DNA of 64,000 nucleotides, from contig NC_092234.1 in the NCBI RefSeq assembly GCF_036320965.1, forward strand, positions 43,021,532 to 43,085,531, read 5' to 3'. Origin of the DNA: Panulirus ornatus. Lineage: Eukaryota; Arthropoda; Malacostraca; Decapoda; Palinuridae. Each line of letters opens with the position of its first letter. Position 1 is the first letter of the stretch. Under the pieces are notes generated by a model that did no database searches, was not told the DNA's origin, and was given only the letters and a program-made list of their open reading frames with translations. Shown one piece after another: positions 59,158 to 64,000 of this stretch. A program made the translations under genes and the position numbers.

Positions 59158-59163
59158 TTTATT
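59158..59163 (-). terminator. Candidate poly(A) signal AATAAA
   Basis: Minus-strand AATAAA, with AT-rich sequence around it. It would end the transcript near 59135-59145. Confidence 0.45.
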
Positions 59164-60529
59164 TACAAAAAAAAATATATAATCATTACACAGTAGTTGT
59201 TATAAAAAATATATCTTAAACCATCGTCCTTATTAAAGACAATATGGGACAAAGGCACATTTATCCAAGTTACATACTGTGATTACAAAATACAGCATCC
59301 AGACATCATCATCATCATCATCATCCACAAGGTTAAAATGAACTTTTAAAAAACTTGTGATATGTGTTCCTTGGTTGGACATTGCATCATACTGCTCAAG
59401 AAATAAAGTTAAAAAAAAAAAGGGTTTCTTAAGTCACAATCTTCAAGAAAGATCACTAGGGACAATAAGAATCTAAAAGGCTTTGATTTCAGTATTGCAT
59501 AAATTAAGTAGTCCTTTATCTTTTTCTTTTTCCAAAAGGTTTTACAATACACTCACTTTCCTCGCTCTCCTTACACTAGAGAAGCAGAGTATATCTATGG
59601 ACAGAACAGATTATCATTCATGACTTGTAAAAAGCACATCTCAGTAAAAAAAAACACAAAACAGTAAGAGCTATACACTAATGTATCACATACTACAGCA
59701 AGCAGGTCTTATGAAGGACCAGATGAAGTCTTATCAAGGACCAGATGTAAACCTGGGCAATGGAAAATTATAATTTCCTGGAAGACAGTCACACAGCCCC
59801 GATAACACTCCTACAGTCTTTTCCCTTTTCTGTTGACTGGTAGAATAATGCCACAATAAAACACCGTCCAAAACACATTCCAAAATACAATGCGGTAGCT
59901 GGACCTTGTCAGCGACAAGCCATTCACAAAAGCCGACTTTGAAGTCACTAGAACTGTATTCAGAACTGCTACAAGACAATAGCATATACGTACAGCAGAC
60001 ATGATACACGACAGGTGTCATCAATAAATTTCATTCACAATAGCGATTACTAATACTGTGGCAACAACTTAATCCTACGAAGCAAATGGCAAATTCATGA
60101 AATGCACTTCATATCATTTTGGCAGCGATATGAACAAAAGGCACTTATCATAATGGCAGGCATGTTACCTCTTAAGAAATCCATGGAATATAAAATATAC
60201 AACCATCGTATGACAGTTCCTAGTCACGACACAATAGAAGACAACATAATTTCTTCAAAGTCATTCTAAACGCTCAACATACCTGTTCCTTCTAGCTGTT
60301 GCTCATAAAAATCCTACAAATATTACCATTTCTTACCTCCAGTATAAAAGATACACACACACCACACACACACACAAGCACGCTTTGATTACGTACAAAA
60401 ACTAACTTTTCTACAATCCTTGACTACGCTACTAAATCTTGATGCAAGAGATGATATTTCCCTCATTGTCACGAGAATTCCAGGGAAATACATAAACATG
60501 AAAATCCTAATGGCAAAACATTCGACACT

Positions 60530-60609
60530 ACCCTTTGAGCACGACGGCACGACCCTTGGGCACGACGGTACGACCCTTGAACACGACGCTACGACCCTCG
60601 GGTATGACT
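60530..60609. repeat. 21-bp minisatellite, about 3.5 units
   Basis: Units such as ACGACGGTACGACCCTTGAAC. This is the reverse complement of the unit at 57403-57727. Confidence 0.9.
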
Positions 60610-62058
60610 GCCTAGTCAATGACCAGACCCTTATAGGTAAAAAAAAAAGGGGGGGCTAAAAACAATGACGTATATACAGTACTCCATATTACATAGTTCA
60701 TGTTGTCGAGATACAGCAGGCCTACCAATCATAACGTTTTTGGCACAGCGTAACCTGTAATCATCTTTTACTTTAAACTTTATGACTTACAATTACTTTT
60801 GATTCTTGTAAGGACACATTAATCAGTTAATTCGCGGTTTAAAAAAAATGACGTGCTTGTAACTCTCGATTGATTATCATCAGTTAGTAAGTCATCATTC
60901 CAATCAAGGGACAACTGTTGCAGGGGCATTTAAGCTAAACAGACTGTTACTAGAGAGAAATGATATTAACAACATTTGCTTGGAAGTCATGGAACGTCCC
61001 GCTCATGAACTAACATAATGAAAGACACAAGACTGGGCATCAAAGGAACATACACGTATGTTTGGAGATGTGAGCAATCAGGAAAAAAAAAGGTCTCATT
61101 ACTGTTATGACTAATCTATATCAATAAATACTTAAGGAATACCATGAATCATACCAGCACATTAAGCAGAGATAAAACACGTAAAATAACTGTCAAAATC
61201 TATAAGATACATAAACAATAAGCAATTTTCATTATACTGCACATTGTAAATGCCTCAAAATATATGTCCTCAGTCATGAGCAACCCTTGGAGGTCTATAA
61301 TTATGAATTTTGAGAAGCAATCACAAACTATGTATTGTGACAATACAATAATGTTTATCAATTAATCTCTCTAAAGATACAAAATCTGGGAATCACTGTG
61401 CATCACTGTTTACACCATACGAAGGCCAATCGTGGATGCAGTTAATGAGAGATCAAGCAATGTCAGGGATTTCACATAAATAAAATCCAACACATTCTTC
61501 AAAAAAAAAAAAGTTTACAAGGCCAATTATAAATATACCTTCCTTCCTAAGGCATATACATACATATATATGTCAACCTAACTCCATTCCTGAATCAACA
61601 GGAGGCAATATATATACACTGATATTCAATAATCAACTACATTCAAAAACAAACTAGCTTAACCTAGTTTCAGAATGAAGAAGACAAGAAGTATAACTTA
61701 AACCTGCTTGTGTATTTCTAGGTCTACACATGAAAGTAACTAACTCATAATGGACACTGTGTGAGCATGGGTGTGAGTCATGCATCTGGTGATATTCATG
61801 GACAAGAGACACTTGGAAATGATTACAAGTTATAAAAAGTAATTTCATCAGGAAACTACAACAAACACTTAAGTGCTGAAGTGTCAGATCACAGCATTGG
61901 AAATAAGATGAAAAAACAAAAAGTGCGTAGGAAGAAAATCAATAATTATGGTAACATCGCTTCTCGGCACTTGGTTAGGTCCTTTTAGACCTAATTCTGA
62001 ACGTTATCTCTCTATAACATTCAACACACATGGCTTAATCGTTAGAAACCACGTCGCT

Positions 62059-63193
62059 TCATAAGGCCGACTCCAAGGGCGGTGGAGGAGGAGCGTGGTT
62101 ACCGGAATCGTCAACATCATCTGATCCTTGGTGACTCGAAGTGGCGAGGGGCGATGTTGCCCTTGGGGAATGTGGCAACCTGTCAGAGACGGCTGGCGAT
62201 CTGGGAGAAATCAGTGGACACTCGGGTGATGCGGAGGGATCGGAGGCTCCCAGGTCACCCTCCTTGTCTATGGAGTCTTCTTCCAATCGCGCCAACGGAG
62301 CTACGACCGACTCGCCCGGCGCTGGGGGCGGCGTGGACGGCGTCACCCTCTCCGGCTCCTCCTCGTTCTCGTCAGTCACGGGGGGCTCGGGGGCAGCGGT
62401 GTACTCCGGTGGACACTGCCCCTGAGGTATGGCCTTCGCGAGGGAAGGATCGAGAGGAAGGTCGGAGAGTTCGTCGTCAGAGGCCGTCGTGTGAATTTCG
62501 ACCGAGACTGTGGATGGCGTCCGTTGCGGTAGGGCGGGGCTATATGGCGGAGGTATCAGGTCAATTTCCATAGTCCTGTTTGCGTCGCTATCCGGCTGCG
62601 GCAGGGCATCGGGGATATCTTGGTTGTGGCGACGGTACGGCGGGAGGAGAGTATGGTCATCAATGATGGGGATGTCTAAGCCAGGGTGGGGTAGCGGCGA
62701 GGCGAACGGATCCTTGAAACCCGTTGAGGAGGCGAGAGAATCCCCTGGCCTCGGGGGTTTGTGCAGCTCATTATATTCCCACATGGGAGGAGCGGAGCGG
62801 TAGTGCGTGTGGTGGGGCAGGTCGTCTGGGGTGTGAGGGCGTTTCCTCGCCGCGGAGGTACCGGTACCCCAGCCACACCAGGCGGCCACCGTCTGGGCCA
62901 GCAGCAGTATGAGGAAGATGAAGGTGAGCGCCGTACACAGGGTCACGCTCGTCGTCTTCACCACGGGAGGCAAGTTCTGGGCCAGCTTGAGCAAGCCCAC
63001 CACTTCCCCAGGTAAGGAGTCGACCCCAACTTCGAACCAGAATATGGGCAGGAACACGTCGAAGTGGCGCGCACGCTCGAGAGCTTGGCTGCGGTCCAAG
63101 ATGACATTCATTTGCATGCGGAGCTTGACGCGTAGCGGGACGCCCAAGTCTGGGTAGATGTCGAACTCCGTCCTGTGCTTCTCTGGGTCAGGC
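62059..63193 (-). CDS. CD36/scavenger receptor class B family protein, last coding exon
   Basis: After the acceptor ATCTTCCGCAG, the exon encodes 377 residues and a stop. Residues 1-75 match the end of the CD36 extracellular/luminal domain: HRTEFDIYPDLGVPLRVKLR then MQMNV, and VFLPIFWFEVGVDSLPGEVV (family pattern DIEPxTGxPL...RxQxN and PxxWxEE). Residues about 81-104 are a hydrophobic helix (TLCTALTFIFLILLLAQTVA), the second membrane span. The remaining 270 residues are cytoplasmic, rich in Pro, Ser, Asp and Glu. They hold LPPY (183-186), PPPY (214-217), PPEY (261-264), an acidic dileucine DDHTLL (178-183) and YNEL (140-143). CD36 proteins bind lipids, lipoproteins or microbial ligands, or act in lysosomes; typical tails have fewer than about 50 residues. 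The exon is GC-rich and its 5' neighbours lie beyond the right edge. Confidence 0.9.
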
Positions 63194-64000
63194 CTGCGGA
63201 AGATACCAGTTATGAAAAAACGAGTTTGAGCAATGAACCATCAGGAATGGAGGAGTTACAAGTCAATACAGAAGTTACAACATTTCAGCATACATTATAT
63301 AGACTGAAAAAAACCAAATGTAACAATGTTACATAAAGCACTGGTGTGCATGTGCTCCTACATAATGGAAATTAGAAAGCACTAGAGACAACAGACACTA
63401 GGATCATATTCCACAAACAAACATGGAGTGGGTACGTTCAGCTGGGAAAGAGTAGCGTATCCAGCTCCACTCTATATATCTTTTCTCCCCTCATCGACTC
63501 ACAGTAATTACATGTTACAACACAAAACAACAACTAACATCTCGTAAATGTCATGGAATATTGTAGCTATAATTACAACCATCCTTTACGCCCTCACACG
63601 GAGATCTGGCTTGTTAAACCATGAAAAAACAAGTGAATGATACTATTGGCCACGAATGATACTATCGGCCACTTTACTTCGTACTCTCATTTGAGTGGAT
63701 GTACGGTTTCTGCTCATGATTAATCCATCTGCAAACTATCTGGGCCACAGGACAATTGAACAATACTGATGACTTGCCATAAAGATGAGGTAAGGTAAGA
63801 GAACACAAAATGATCTGGATTTAAAAGCGGAATTCTAACGTATGGGAAACGCAACTTATCAATGTACGCACTCTGAACTTCATTCCTACAGTCACCAGCG
63901 TTCTTTTGTCTTTTGTTTATGATATACCGTAACTTGGCCCATATGTATGTCCATTACCTCCAATAAGTCAATCATGCACGATAATAATATAAACAATAAT
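63194..64000. other. Intron of the CD36-family gene
   Basis: Follows the acceptor at 63194-63195. No further exon recognised to the window end. Contains a small duplication of GAATGATACTATTGGCCAC (63634-63672). Confidence 0.55.

Larger units (their letters stand above)
59135..62058 (-). other. Probable 3' UTR of the CD36-family gene
   Basis: This 2.9 kb stretch after the stop codon has no LINE or SINE, unlike its surroundings, and ends near the only good minus-strand AATAAA that I saw downstream of the stop (59163-59158). That supports one long terminal exon. It contains a short 21-bp minisatellite at 60530-60609. No transcript evidence is available from the sequence. Confidence 0.45.

Overview
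The window is nuclear DNA of an animal. It has spliced genes with GT-AG introns, tRNA-derived SINEs, a very large load of APE-endonuclease LINEs, microsatellites and minisatellites, and nothing that looks like operons or ribosome binding sites. The LINE/SINE families, with a CTCGC-loop-GCGGG hairpin at their 3' ends and (TAA)n or poly(A) tails, resemble repeats I associate with decapod crustaceans (lobsters, crayfish, shrimp). That species assignment rests on memory, not on a search.

Two host genes can be supported, both on the minus strand. The first is an eIF4G-like MIF4G-domain gene with six coding exons, at 40884-40719, 34907-34801, 34136-34002, 28500-28348, 24504-24437 and 14259-14106. 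All junction phases agree and together they give about 261 codons. The rest of the MIF4G domain and the C-terminal part were not found and probably lie beyond the left edge. The second is the last coding exon (63193-62059) of a CD36/scavenger receptor class B protein. It ends in a transmembrane helix followed by an unusually long, proline-rich cytoplasmic tail with PPxY-type motifs, and probably a 2.9 kb 3' UTR reaching to about 59.14 kb.

The rest is mostly repeats. From 0.4 to 14.05 kb there is a stack of LINE copies (family 1, RTE-like by domain layout), including one nested insertion and one nearly full-length decayed copy, plus a Tigger/pogo remnant. From 14 to 41 kb are the introns of the MIF4G gene, carrying LINEs of several ages, an unrecognised disabled coding remnant near 19 kb, an inverted repeat around a LINE at 26 kb, a tandem satellite of about 318 bp (29.2-32.3 kb) broken by two LINE fragments, and a 30-bp minisatellite. 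From 41 to 49.6 kb are a 51-bp minisatellite touching the first coding exon, a SINE, diverged satellite copies and the best-preserved LINE (open for 777 codons, 44.76-47.09 kb). From 49.6 to 59 kb are a 266-bp inverted duplication with a 38-bp perfect palindrome, and four unrelated minisatellites within 5 kb.

The LINE copies fall into two sublineages. One has a stop about 13 codons earlier, a 3' UTR lacking about 270 bp, and poly(A) tails. The other has the longer ORF, the full 3' UTR, and (TAA)n or (TAAA)n tails. I see no CRISPR arrays, no true tRNA or rRNA genes, and no clearly new multi-gene system. The most unusual items are the receptor tail, the linked LINE sublineage differences with the shared 3' hairpin, and the foldback rearrangement at 51.3 kb.
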